DNA from: Sabellastarte sp. h YS-2021
Lineage: Eukaryota; Annelida; Polychaeta; Sabellida; Sabellidae
Length of the DNA: 64,000 nt
Direction of reading: 5' to 3'
NCBI GenBank assembly: GCA_964017235.1
Contig: OZ024934.1
Location: 78,210,706-78,274,705 of the forward strand
Below are positions 40,951 to 51,528 of this stretch, piece by piece. Under the pieces are notes generated by a model. The model ran no database searches and was not told the DNA's origin. It saw only the letters and a program-made list of their open reading frames with translations. Each line of letters starts with the position of its first letter. Position 1 is the stretch's first letter. Both the position numbers and the translations under genes were made by a program.

Positions 40951-41298
40951 GTTTTGAATGTACAGAAATCTTTTCTTGGTTAACATTTCTTCTGTGTCGT
41001 ACTGTTTTGAATGCAAAAATGGTGGCCGACGAGATATAAAGCAAATGGTTGGATCCCATTATTTCTGTAAGTTTTAAGTTTGTAACTGTGGAGGTTTTTG
41101 TAGAATCACTTATTATCGCCCATCGGCGCGAGTACCCGGGTACCCGCCCGCTGAAATCCATACCTACCCGGTCCCACCAAAAAGGGTATTTTGAGAACAC
41201 TACTTCTAATACTAAGGGAGATATTCAAGGGAGACCATAATGTGGCGGCGGCGAGGAAACTTAGGCGAAAACAAATAAGCGCCATTTCAGGGACGCTT
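40951..41298 (+). other. unassigned 3' end of the composite insert
   Basis: 348 bases without a gene. GTACCCGGGTACCCG is a GC-rich palindrome near 41131. It ends with AGGGACGCTTAAC next to resumed D/G. Confidence 0.5.
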
Positions 41299-41301
41299 AA
41301 C

Positions 41302-42291
41302 AAGGCTTCTCTGCGGCAGTGGCAGCAAGAATTGAGGCTCCTCAGAGAGGATTAACCAGATCAGTCTATAGGCAAAGTGGACCGTTTTTACAAAGTGGTG
41401 CATCACTAATCAGGTGGACTTCAGGTCTCCCCCTGTAAAGTCAGTTGCTGACTTCCTACTGTACCTGTTTGAGGACAGGAAGTTACAGCCCAGCACCATT
41501 GATGGTTACAGGTGCCATTGCTGATAAGTTAGGAAATACAACATTCAATATCAGCAAGAATGATAATCTCACTCGTCTCCTGGATAGTTTCCATAGAGAC
41601 AGACCCAAGGGAAGGAGGGGCATTCCCTCCTGGAACCTGTCCCTGGTGCTGCACCAGCTGACAAAGGCTCCCTTTGAACCAATGAAGGAGGTATCCTTGA
41701 AGCATTTGACCTTCAAGACTGTCTTCCTTTTAGCTCTTGGGTCGGGCAAACGAAGGAGTGAGATCCATGCCTGGCAGCATAAGAACATCAGACACCAGTC
41801 AGACTGGTCTAAGGTATCACTGTACCCATCTCCCAGCTTTCTTTCCAATAATCAGCTGGCCAAAGAGGGTCCGGAAAGTGTAGCCCCAGTGGTCATAGCA
41901 GCCCTGGCTCCGACTCTGGATAAATCCCTCAAGTCTGACAGATCCCTGTGTCCAGTTAGAGCCTTGCGCTACTATTTGGACAGGACTTCAGACCTCAGGC
42001 AGAACAAGGAGCTGGTCTTTGTCTCCTTCAAGAAAGGATTTGACAAGGATATCTCCCCTGCCACCATCTCCTCATGGATCAAACAAACTGTGATCCTGTG
42101 TTATGAGCTCTCTGATCATCAAGCCCACACCCTACATCAGGTTAAAGGCCATGATGTCAGGGCCTTTGCTGCCTCTAAGGCCTTCCAGTCATAATATCTT
42201 CACACAGTTCTATTTGAAGGATGTGGCTTGGGCCGATTCAGAGATATACCATATGGGTCCCGTAGTGGCTGCTCAGCAGATCCACCAATAG
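41302..42291 (+). pseudogene. tyrosine recombinase pseudogene (element D/G)
   Basis: GKRRSEIHAW near 41745; VKGHDVRAF near 42150. About 45 bases covering the LDQILSACHW segment are missing after FQS at 42190. FTQFYL and the terminal AAQQIHQ follow. Early frameshifts near 41370 and 41510. Confidence 0.85.
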
Positions 42292-42441
42292 CCCGGGACC
42301 TAGAGGAGATTGTAAATATGTAAATAGTTGTACAGATAAAACAAAAAAACTGTGACGTGCTTCCTTCGGGAGGTTTATTTCTTATATGGGACTGAACTCA
42401 TCCCTCTCTTCCCCTACCTCAGAGCAGGTCTGTAAAAAAGA

Positions 42442-42452
42442 GGGGGGGGGGG
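42442..42452 (+). repeat. poly(G) tract (element D/G)
   Basis: 11 G after CTCAGAGCAGGTCTGTAAAA. Confidence 0.85.
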
Positions 42453-42624
42453 TAGGCGAGTCGGTTTGGACCGGTTAACCGGTTTCTGTAGACCGACTAT
42501 AGCCTTAGGGTTTCCTTACCAATCTCAAGAGCGACCCAGGCTTGAAGGAAATGTTGTTACTTCTTTTCTGAGTTCATCTAAGTCCCTTGTAACTTACCCG
42601 CCGACCAAGCGGTAGTTATTCAGC

Positions 42625-42718
42625 ATGTGTCCATTGGATAGGATGTATTAACACAATAAAATTGCAAATTTAATAAGTAAAATAAATTTTTATAAGTTAA
42701 TACCCTATCCAATGGACA
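42625..42718 (+). repeat. internal complementary region, element D/G
   Basis: TGTCCATTGGATAGGATGTA, ACACAATAAAATTGC, T-rich stretch, CCCTATCCAATGGACA. Confidence 0.85.
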
Positions 42719-42778
42719 CACAAGACCCTCCCACTGACCCCGCTATCAGCTTACTAGGGGTCTAATAGGTTTAGACAA

Positions 42779-42990
42779 CGAAAAAGATGCCATGATGTCA
42801 CACTGTCTAGACAGGAAGGAAGTACGACACGTCACCTGGCGAGTGCACAGTACTGGGCCGGCCTGTCCGGTGGAGACACAGGACGTCTTTTTCTGACGTA
42901 TGGCGGGCCGGTCCGCGCCGACCGGATTAGCATTTGTCCATTGGATAGGGTATTAACTTATAAAAATTTAATTTACTTATTAAATTTGTA
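42779..42990 (+). repeat. right ITR of element D/G
   Basis: CGAAAAAGATGCCATGATGT to TTATTAAATTTGTA. The CRE is mutated (TGATGTCA). Confidence 0.88.
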
Positions 42991-43179
42991 ATTTTATAAG
43001 TTAATACCCTATCCAATGGACAATTGCTTTACCGGTCGGTGCGACTGGTCCCGCCAAACGTCAGAAAAAGACGTCCTGTATATAATACCGGCAGGACCGG
43101 TCACAGAGTGTGCATTCGCCAGGTGGCACATCGTACTTCATTTCCTGTTTACACCTTGTGACGTCAAAGCATCTTTTTC
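42991..43179 (-). repeat. right ITR of element H
   Basis: On the + strand it reads TTATAAGTTAATACCCTATC, CATTCGCCAGGTGGCACATC, GTGACGTCAAAGCATC. CRE at 43158-43165. Confidence 0.8.
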
Positions 43180-43240
43180 ATGTTTAATCCTAGCAAGACC
43201 CCTAGTAAGCTGATAGCGGGGCCGGATGGGTAGGCCTTGC

Positions 43241-43337
43241 CTGTCCATTGGATAGGGTATTAACTTATAAAAATTTAATTTACTTATTAAATTTACAACT
43301 TTATTGCATTAATACATCCTATCCAATGGACAATTGC
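43241..43337 (-). repeat. internal complementary region, element H
   Basis: On the + strand, CTGTCCATTGGATAGGGTAT to ACATCCTATCCAATGGAC, inverse of the other ICRs. Confidence 0.85.
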
Positions 43338-43492
43338 TGAATAACTAGTGCTTGGAAGGCGGGTAAGCTGCTAGGGACATGTATGAACTCATACAAGAAC
43401 AAAATTACTAAGGCACATTTTGACCCAGGGTCAGATGACCTCAGAGGTCAAGGTCGGCTAAGACTAACCGGATAACCGGAAGTCCAAGGTTG

Positions 43493-43504
43493 CCCCCCCC
43501 CCCT
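43493..43504 (-). repeat. poly(G) tract on minus strand (element H)
   Basis: 12 C on the + strand, followed by CTCAGACCTGCTCTGAG, the inverse of the conserved CTCAGAGCAG block. Confidence 0.85.
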
Positions 43505-43642
43505 TTTTTTTTTCTCAGACCTGCTCTGAGAATAGGAAGAGAGGGTTGAGTTCAGTCCCATAAGGAATAAACTTCCCAAAGGAAGCAAGTCACAGGGTTT
43601 TTTTGTTGTTTTTTTTTTAAATTGTACAAGCTATATACATAT

Positions 43643-44700
43643 CTACATATCTCCTCCTTTTTGGGTGTGGTGGTGGACCTGTTGGGCAGCCACCACTGGG
43701 CCTAAATGGAAAAGCTCAGTGTCAGCCCAAGCTACATCCTTCAAATAAAACTGTGTAAAGGTGTTGTGGGATTTCCAATGACAAGCTGACAGAATCTGCT
43801 CTAAGGAGACCCCAGACTGGAAGGCCTTAGAAGCAGCAAAGGCCCTGACATCATGTGATTTGACCTGATGTAGTGTGAGGGCCTCCTGGTCAGAGAGCTC
43901 ATAACAAAGGATCACCATTTGTTTGATCCATGAGGAGATGGTAGCAGGTGAGATGTCCTTATCAAAACCTTTCTTGAAGGAGACACAGACCAACTCCTTG
44001 TTCTGCCTAAGATCTGAGGTCCTGTCCAAGGACCTGTCACCCGTGAGCGACTTATCCAGAGTGGGGGCCAGGGCTGGTATGACCACTGGAGCACACTATC
44101 TGGACCCTCCTTAGCCAGCTGATTCTTGGATAGAAAGCTGGGTGAAGGGTACAGGGACACCTTCGACCAGTCTGACTGGTGTCTGACATTCTTGTGAAGC
44201 CAAGCATGGATCTCACTCCTGCATTTACCAGAACCCAGGGCCAACAGAAAAACAGTCTTGAAGGTGAAGTGTTTTAGTGAAGCATCTTTTAAGGGTTCAA
44301 AAGGAGCCTTACTCAGCTGGTGTAATACCAGGGATAGGTTTCAGGAGGGTATACCTCTCCTGCCCTTGGGCCTGTCTCTATGGAAACTGTCCAAGAGACG
44401 GGTGAGATTCTCATCTTTGCTGACATTAATGGTGGAGTTTCCCAACTTGTCAGCAATGGCTGATCTGTACCCATTAATGGTACTTGGCTGTAAATTCCTG
44501 TCCTGAAACAAGTGTAACAGGAAGTCAGCTATGGCTTTCAGAGGTGGTGCCCTGAAGTCCACCCGATTACTGAGGCACCACTTTGTAAAAATGGTCCACT
44601 TTGCCTCATAGACTGATCTGGTTGATCCTCTTTGAGGAGCCTCAATTCTTGCTGCCACTGCCTCAGAGAAGCCCTGCTCGTTGATTGCTGTGGCTCGAGG
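43643..44700 (-). pseudogene. tyrosine recombinase pseudogene (element H)
   Basis: Minus-strand reading: LLHLFQDRNLQPSTINGY near 44510, NLTRLLDSFHRDRPKGRRG near 44380, GKCRSEIHAW near 44220 (Arg box altered by Lys-Cys-Arg), HDVRAF near 43850, CHWKSHNTF and FTQFYL near 43760. TGA near 44340, frameshift near 44080. Confidence 0.85.
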
Positions 44701-46814
44701 AGCCAGGCATGTAGGTTCAGGTTTGACAAGTTCCTGTGCAGGGTCTGGTTGAATGGCTGAGTCACCAGATTGGGCAGGCTGGGCAGACACAGGAGAATCT
44801 GACTGGACATTGACACTAGATCCCAAAACCAGGGCATGTTGGGCCATCCTGGGGCGATCAGAATGATCCTGTTGCATGGGTAGTCCTGTAACTTCTCCAC
44901 TTCTTTGCCCAAGATGGCTGCTGGTGGGAAGGCATATGGGTCCAGATTTTCCCAGGACAGGCTGAGTGCATCCACTGCCCATGCCTGTGGGTCTGGTACC
45001 GGTGACACAAACTGTGGTAGTTTGTTGTTGAATCTGGTGGCAAACAGGTCCACTTGTGGCTGGTGCCACCGGGAGCATATAGCTTGGAACACTTCTGGGT
45101 GAAGGGACCATTCTGTTGGTCAGGCCAAGTCTGGATAGCTTGTCTGCTATCACGTTCAGCCGGCCGGGGATGTGACGTGCCTTGAAGGTTACCTGCTTCC
45201 TGGTGCACCAGGACAGGATTCTCCACAGTAGGGCACACAGGGAGCCGGATTTCATCCCCCCCCCCCCCCTTTGTTGATATAGGTAACCACTGTTGTGTTG
45301 TCTGTGGCTACCAGGACTATGTTGTTTGAACAGAGGTCTTGGAACTCGGAACTTGGAAAGTGATTTATGTGCCCCCCTGCAGTGCGTTCGTTTAAGTGAG
45401 CGCCCCATCCTTCTTTTGATGTGTCTGTAAATATCTGCAGAGCATGTTTTAGTAGGTGTAATGGTTGACCTGGAAGAACATTGCTTTCCTCCAGCCACCA
45501 CTTTAAGTGAGGGTGGAGCGACCTGGGAACAGGTATCACCTTTTCTAGTGATTCTGGTACCCTCCAGTTGTTTTTCAAGTGCCACTGTATGGGTCTCATG
45601 TGAAGTCGACCTGGGTGGACTTGTTTTCTGTGGCTGTCAGAAGTCCTATGAGGGACATAAACAGTCGGACCGGACACACCGGACCGGACAGGATTGACAA
45701 TATCTTGTCTGTTAAGGTCTGCCAACGTTCTGGTGTGGGTCTGACCTTGCCCTCCCTGAGGTCGAACTGGTAACCTACGAAGTTGAAGACCTGTGTTGGG
45801 CCCAGTTCTGACTTATCCTCATTCACCAGCCATCCTAGTTCTCGACAGAGAGCTACCAAGGTCTGTGTATGCTGGAGACAAGTTTGGAGGGATGTGGCTC
45901 TCACCAACCAGTCGTCTAGGTACTGGTGGATTCTTATACCCCTCTGTAAGGCCATCAGTTTGACCTCTTTGGCCACCACTGTGAACTCCATAGGTGCTGT
46001 GGACAGACCAAAGGGTAGGGCTTTGAACTGGTAGGACTAACCCTGGATGTGAAAATGCATGTACTTCCTGGACTGACTGTGAAATGGTATGTGGAAGTAT
46101 GCGTCCTTGAAGTCTATGGATGTGACCCACTCCCCTATCTGAAGGGAGGTCCTTATTGTCTCTGGGGTCTCCATTTTGAACGACTCTGTGTTTAGGAAGG
46201 TGTTCAAAGTGCTCAGGTCCAGGATAGGTCTCCACCGGTTGTTGGGTTTGGGTACCAAAAATAGCTGGTTGTAAAACCCCAGTGAATTTTGGTTTGTTAC
46301 CGGTTCGACTGCATTTTTGTTTGTCAGCTGATACAGTGCCTCCAAAAGGTAGGACTGCCTTTGTGGGTTGACATAGTTGCTTATGACCGTTGGTGACCTG
46401 GTTAGGTTGGGTCTGAACCGGAAGGGAAGGGTGTAGCCTTCTCTCAGTATTCTGACTACCTTTGGACTCGAACCCAGAGCTTCCTATTTCTGCCAACACT
46501 GCTGTAGTCTGGCCCCTACAGGTAGATTTGTGACAACAGTTGGGACATTTATGACAGTATTTACAGAACTCAAGTGACCTCCCCAGGAAACACTGTTCAC
46601 ATGCTTTATTTCTGTGATAGAGTGACAATAATTGGGATTTACACCTTTCTTTTGTGGCAACCCTGTGACAGAATGAACATTTGCAACAGAAGAGTTTACA
46701 TGTAAAATTATAGTCTCGTTCTTGCTTGTCACTGGTGATGGATTCAAATCCTCCATCTTGTCGGATACATTTACAGAGTTCCTCAATCCGACTACATTTG
46801 AAACACAGTAATTG
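44538..46814 (-). pseudogene. RT / RNase H pseudogene (element H)
   Basis: Minus-strand reading: INDNYC at the gag stop, RPILDLSTLN and FKDAYFHIPF near 46100, YLDDWLVRAT near 45920, FTDTSKEGWGAHLNE near 45410, ATDNTTVVTYI near 45300, DLFATRFNNKLP near 45050, AFPPAAIL and APGWPNMPWFWDL near 44840. Stops at 46484-46486 and near 46036. A run of C (+ strand) near 45258 replaces codons. Part of RNase H (LELKAV) and the end of the LSRLGQ segment are lost. Confidence 0.85.
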
Positions 46815-46817
46815 TCA
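46809..46817 (-). promoter_or_regulatory. gag stop with UGA-CAA-UUA context (H)
   Basis: On the minus strand TGA (46815-46817) is followed by CAATTA. The gag frame then stays open across the Cys module (LCFKC, LCKC, LFCCKCSFC, ACEQC, FCKYCHKCPNCCHKSTC). Confidence 0.6.
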
Positions 46818-47710
46818 TTTATGCTTCTTAAATCTCTTGGCTGGCTTTTGGGTGAAGTTTGTGGCTTTACCACCACCTTTCTGTCCAGTTTGCCGGTCTA
46901 ATTTGTTTCCAGGCCGGTGTAGTGGGCTTCCGGTCCAGTTGATGTGATGACGTGGAGGAAACGTACGGATGAAAACGTCCGGGTGTCCTGTGTGTGCTAC
47001 CAGCAGAACGCCTCTCCTCACTATGTGAGATTTCATCTTCAGCCTTGACCAATAAACTGTCTGGAAACAGTGAGTATAGATGGACTGGAGATGTACGCAA
47101 GGCAGTAAGGGTATCAGGTTTAACTCCACCATGTATAAACTCTAAATAGCTGTCCCTACGTGCCAGAGTGAGGTTAGCCATGTTGATAAATACTCCCTCT
47201 GATAGATCCTGCATTGTAAGCTGCATAGCTTGTGACATGGACCTGTTGAAAGTCACCAAATACTCGAGCTCTTCTACTGCTTGCTGCGTTCTCTCTGCTG
47301 TCTTGCCCTTAGTTGAATCTACCCGGAGTGACTTCAGCTGTGTAACCATGGAGTCCTGTACCTTTGTAAGGCACCTAGATAGACCAGCAGCGTGATTACA
47401 CATCACAGATTGTTCCCTGAACGCCTTCTCCCACCTTCTCAAGGTGTCCTGGCTAAATGTACGGGAAGCTGGAGCAGAAGGTAAACTTCTTTTGGCCACT
47501 CTAGAAAACGTACTGTTCAGTTTTGCCGGTTCTGGAGACCAGTCAGACACAGTATTGGGAGCCGCATTCTTCTTAACAATGTGCATGTCGTACCACTTCA
47601 AAGAAAGTGGAGTCTTCACAAACTGGTCACGTTGTAAACCACTATTTTCATTGTTTCTAGAAGGGTAACCTTCAGTAACAGTTACATTCAGCTTTTCCAG
47701 GTTCCTACAT
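46815..47710 (-). pseudogene. gag pseudogene, C-terminal half (element H)
   Basis: Starts inside the core (LEKLNVTVTEGYPSRN), then WYDMHIVKK, RRWEKAFRE near 47435 and ARRDSYLEF near 47150. A frameshift near 47000 leads to the true end KKHK-stop. The N-terminal finger is absent. Confidence 0.85.
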
Positions 47711-47711
47711 C

Positions 47712-47903
47712 TGTTAATACATCCCATCCAATAGACAATTTGCTAAACCGGTCGGCGCAGACCGGCCCGCCAAACGTCAGAAAAAGAGGCCCTGTGTTTC
47801 CACCGGCTGGCCGGTCCGTAGTACTGTGCACTCCCCAGATGGCGCCTCGTACCTCCTTCCTGTCTAGACAAACTGACGTCATAGCATCTTTTTCGTTTGG
47901 CGC
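47712..47903 (+). repeat. left ITR of element I/J with CRE and E2F-like sites
   Basis: TGTTAATACATCCCATCCAA start. TGACGTCA at 47874-47881 and TTTGGCGC at 47896-47903. Confidence 0.85.
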
Positions 47904-49689
47904 GTGTACTGTGCAGATGTGTTTTCAACAATCTCCAGATATTTTAAGAAAAATTGTGCATTATGACGGATTTTACACCTTATTTGCAAATATTTTATTG
48001 TAAAAGTGTTACCTACATATCAAGCACGGATATACATCAAGAAATCTGCTGGAAACACTCCCTAGTTGACTCAATTTAGTGTTGATGATAGGGCAGTAAT
48101 CTACGAGAAATATGAAGGCAGCCATATTCTAGTTTCCTCCCATTCAACAATTGTGTTGTTAGGGGCAGATCGACAATATTTAGAAATATAATGGATATTC
48201 TACTTACAAGGTATTTTTATCAGTGTTTTTTGTTTGAATGTACCTGCTGTAACCTTCCAGCTACAATCACGTCTTTTCTAGTACTACAAATAGAAACAAG
48301 ATGCACTCAGAGAGAGCAAAACGCTCGACTCTATGTGACCAGTCTCACAAGTGTTATAAAGTATAACACACATCCACCATGGTGGCATTTTCAGAAATTC
48401 TGGAGGCTTCTTGGTATCCAAAATATTAACTGGATCTTTCCTAAACTGTAATCACTCCTTCCCATGGCTAGTCCCTTCCTACTTCAAATTTGACATCAAA
48501 ATTTATTAATTACTTTTGAAGAAATATGAAGTAGAAAGCGAAAATCATTAAAATACATTGAAATGGGACCTATGAAAATTCATGATTTTTTTGTATCCAA
48601 AATATGATCCACGTCTTTCCCAAAAATTAGTAATTTCTTCCTTTCACCAGGTCCTACTCACAAATTTTTTATAAAGATCTGTTCATTAGTTCTGGAGTAA
48701 TCTAAACACCAAAAACAGGCAGACAAATAGACAAAAAAGCACACAACAAACATAAACTCCTGGTAGAGGTAAAAATATTGGTTAAAAGCCACTTCTTGGT
48801 CAAAATTACTCGGGGTAAATTTTTGTGATGGACTGTCAAGAAATTGAAACAAACAAACAAAAACAACAAAAAAAAAAAACAGAAATAAATAAACATGACA
48901 AATACACCACTTCCCTCTCAATTGTATTTATGTCAATTTCAAAACATAAATTTAATGAGACGAAATATATCACAAGTATCACAAGCTAGGTTTTGTGACC
49001 TCACAATGACAATTGCATTGTGACATCATTAAGTAATGACATCATCAGACAGCAAAATATTGATTTTTTTACTTCTGCAATAAAGAAAATCAGATTTCTC
49101 TGTATATGCCCAATTGAAAATTATTGTCCATCAAGTTGAACACTTTATCTTGGTTAAAGTTTTTTTTTGAACAGCAAAATTTTAGATGCTGTGGTTTTAT
49201 TTCTTTTCTTTTTAAAAGACCTTTAAAAAAATTGCTAAAAAAAGCTAAAAAAAAAATTAAAAAAAAAATTAAAAAAAATTTAGAATTGACTGGTATTGAA
49301 CCCCAACCATGAGATTACAAGTTCTACACATTACACTCACAGCCACAGAGGATACCTGATGAGGCAAGAATTCATGAGGAGGAAATCCTATCATGATATT
49401 GATTTTTGAAGACAAGTAGGTTTCACTGTGTATGCCCAATTAAAAATTTAAAAACCTGTCTCCTGACTTTAATTTTCAAACAAATTACACCAAATTTGGA
49501 AGATTCCGTCTGTACCCCATGAAATATCTACCCACCAAATTTGAGCTCGATTGATGTTATAGTTTTTGAGTTATAAGGGCAAAACGGTGCACAGACAGAC
49601 AGACAGAAACAAACTGATTACAATAACCCTCTCCTATCGTCGTGCGTTAATCACGGGAAAGTTCAGTCTACGTAGTTTTGAACACTGTA
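47904..49689 (+). other. non-coding sequence inside I/J
   Basis: AT-rich; no gene recognised. ACAGACAGACAGACAG-like run near 49597. Repeated TGTATATGCCCAATTGAAAA (49102) and TGTGTATGCCCAATTAAAAA (49427) suggest an old dispersed repeat. Confidence 0.5.
49281..49356 (-). other. tRNA-like (SINE head) candidate
   Basis: The minus strand has TGGCTGTGAGTG like an A box and GGGTTCAATACC like a B box about 40 bases on, with TAATCTCA before it as in tRNA-Lys. Acceptor pairing is poor. Probably a SINE relic, not a tRNA gene. Confidence 0.35.
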
Positions 49690-50480
49690 AAGAAGGAATT
49701 CCCCAAGCAAGATGCATTCTTCATCTTCAGAGCGCACTGGTACCGACTTCTCTGCTGTATAGCATCAGTCACACCAGCCTAGCTCGAGTATAATCAGTGT
49801 TTTTCATCAGAAGCAAGAGATGCATTCTTCAGATTTCTTCAGAGAGCACTGGTCCAGACATCTTTGCTGTAAAGCATCAGTGGACCGGCAAGCTCCAGTT
49901 CAACCGACTTCACAATAGGTGATATCAGTCCCCCCCCTTGCAGACCCGGCTTTGTTGTCGGTAGTGGGGGTTGTGGATGGCCAGTTCACTCGTTTTATCA
50001 CAAGAGAAGAAGGAATTTCATCTATGCATCTACCGTGCGCACCGGTCCAGGCTTCTCTGATTTTAAAGCATCAGCCGACCGGCCAGCACAAAAGAACGCG
50101 ACCTCTGACGTCATATCCAGTCAGCCAATCGCATGTCCTTTCTACCAAATCACGAAGCTGATCACGTGATGCACCGACTAGGTCACGAAGTTAATCACGT
50201 GATTCACCGAACAAGAAGATCGGAAGTGCATTATTTGCCCTCACGTCTACTGTGACTCCAGTTTTTAGTTCCTGAAATTCACCTCCAGCACACTGGTACA
50301 GACTTCTCTGATCCAGGCATCAGTCGACCAGTCAGCTCACGTTTACTGTGATATAAAGAGAGAACGCGTCCAGTGAGGGCATTTCCCCGAAGTTGGTCAC
50401 GTGATTCACCGACCAGGTCACGAAGCTGATCGTCATCTCCAATCAGCCAATCACGTTGTCCCTCCGACCAGCAAACTGGT
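49690..50480 (+). pseudogene. gag linker relic (element I/J)
   Basis: Four degenerate copies of a unit like CGCACTGGTACCGACTTCTC then GCATCAGTC...CCAGCC (about 49730, 49850, 50040, 50285) match the repeated RTGKGFSASQHQPASQ unit of the D/G gag. GTAGTGGGGGTTGTGGATGG near 49960 matches VSVIGVVGQ codons of the same gag. No open frame survives. Confidence 0.5.
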
Positions 50481-50639
50481 CATGTGACACACCGACCAAC
50501 AATTGTTTCTAAATATAGATCATAAGGGCTTTCCCAGCAACTGTCAAATCTACAATAAGACGTGCGTTCAAAAGGAATACTTTTATTAATGGCGAAACCT
50601 ACAGCCAGCTGATTTCAACACAAGATAGTTGTAAGTACA

Positions 50640-51070
50640 TTACTTCAACAACTGGTTACAGAATGTACCGACCGACTACCGGCTAAACAGCCTTGTACAG
50701 TTACTTCAACAACTGGTTACAGTGCACCGACCGGCTACACAGCCTTATACAGTAGCTTTAACAACTGGTTACAGTGTACCGGCAACACAGCCCTGTACAC
50801 TTGCTGCAACAACTGGTTTCAGAGTGTACTGACAGGTACCGACTACACAGCCCTGTACACTTGCTTCAATAACTGGCTACAGAGTGTACCGGCTGGTGCT
50901 GGCTACACAGCCTTGTACACTTGCTTCAACTACTGGTTACAGATTGTACCGGCTGGTACTTGCTACACAGCCTTGTACACTTGCTTCAACAACTGGTTAC
51001 AGAGTGTACTGGCTGGTACTGGCTACACAGCCTTGTACACTTGCTTCAACCTACCGGTTACAAGTCTACA
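50640..51070 (+). repeat. about 60-bp minisatellite
   Basis: Tandem units built on CTTGCTTCAACAACTGGTTA and CTGGCTACACAGCCTTGTAC, about seven to eight copies; the last three are regular at 60 bp. Open frames across it are by-products of the period. Confidence 0.85.
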
Positions 51071-51528
51071 AACAGGGTGCTGGCTACCCAGTCCTTACTG
51101 TACAGGGCTTCACCCCAACTGGTTACATAGAAAAAGCTGGCTAAATATAGACCTGTAACTGTCTAAATTCATTGGTGACCCCAGCCTGCCAGTTTTTTAT
51201 GTGCCAGTTACAGAGACTTAACTGTTTACAGTGAATTACCGGTTATGGAGTCTTGGTACGGGACAAATTGCCTTGGTAGATTTGGTTACAGAAAATTCTT
51301 AGACCAATCAGTGGCCTTAGTGATATGACAGTGTCCCCAGCTACTGCCAGGCAACCTTCCCTTATCACACCTCTCAACAGCCTGTTATCGGTGCTGGACT
51401 CGACTGGAGAGATAACAGATTTCACCTTGACAAACACAGACCTGAATAACCAGCATGAAAGGAAATAGGCCTTAATCACAAAAAAAAAAAAAAAAAAAAG
51501 TGGTCGATAGTCAGACAAGTTCTTCATC

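Larger units (their letters stand above)
25492..41298 (+). mobile_element. 15.8-kb composite insert in element D/G
   Basis: This insert separates the two halves of D/G. AAC flanks it on both sides (25489-25491, 41299-41301), a possible 3-bp target duplication. Near its ends, AAGCGTCCCT (about 25521) is inverted as AGGGACGCTT (about 41289). It contains a 157-bp satellite, partial gag units, element E and, within E, element F. The founding element type is unknown; a DNA transposon carrying a satellite is one reading. Confidence 0.55.
41302..42990 (+). mobile_element. DIRS-like element D/G, 3' part
   Basis: Begins inside the IKEQGF codons at the start of YR. Continues through YR, poly(G), ICR and a right ITR that matches the left ITR at 20731 better than any other. 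Confidence 0.88.
42991..47710 (-). mobile_element. DIRS-like element H (minus strand), 5'-truncated
   Basis: Reads right to left as gag, RT/RNase H, YR, poly(G), ICR and right ITR. Its extreme terminus is the stub at 20697-20730, separated by the insertion of D/G. Its 5' end (left ITR and the first half of gag) is missing where I/J begins at 47712. It is the only antisense DIRS copy here. Confidence 0.85.

Noticed and set aside
49281..49356. Functional tRNA gene on the minus strand
   Set aside because: Box-like motifs only; arms do not pair well enough to call a tRNA.
50884..51158. Repetitive open frames with YRLVLATQPCTLAS
   Set aside because: Produced by a 60-bp minisatellite whose period is a multiple of three; three frames are open at once.
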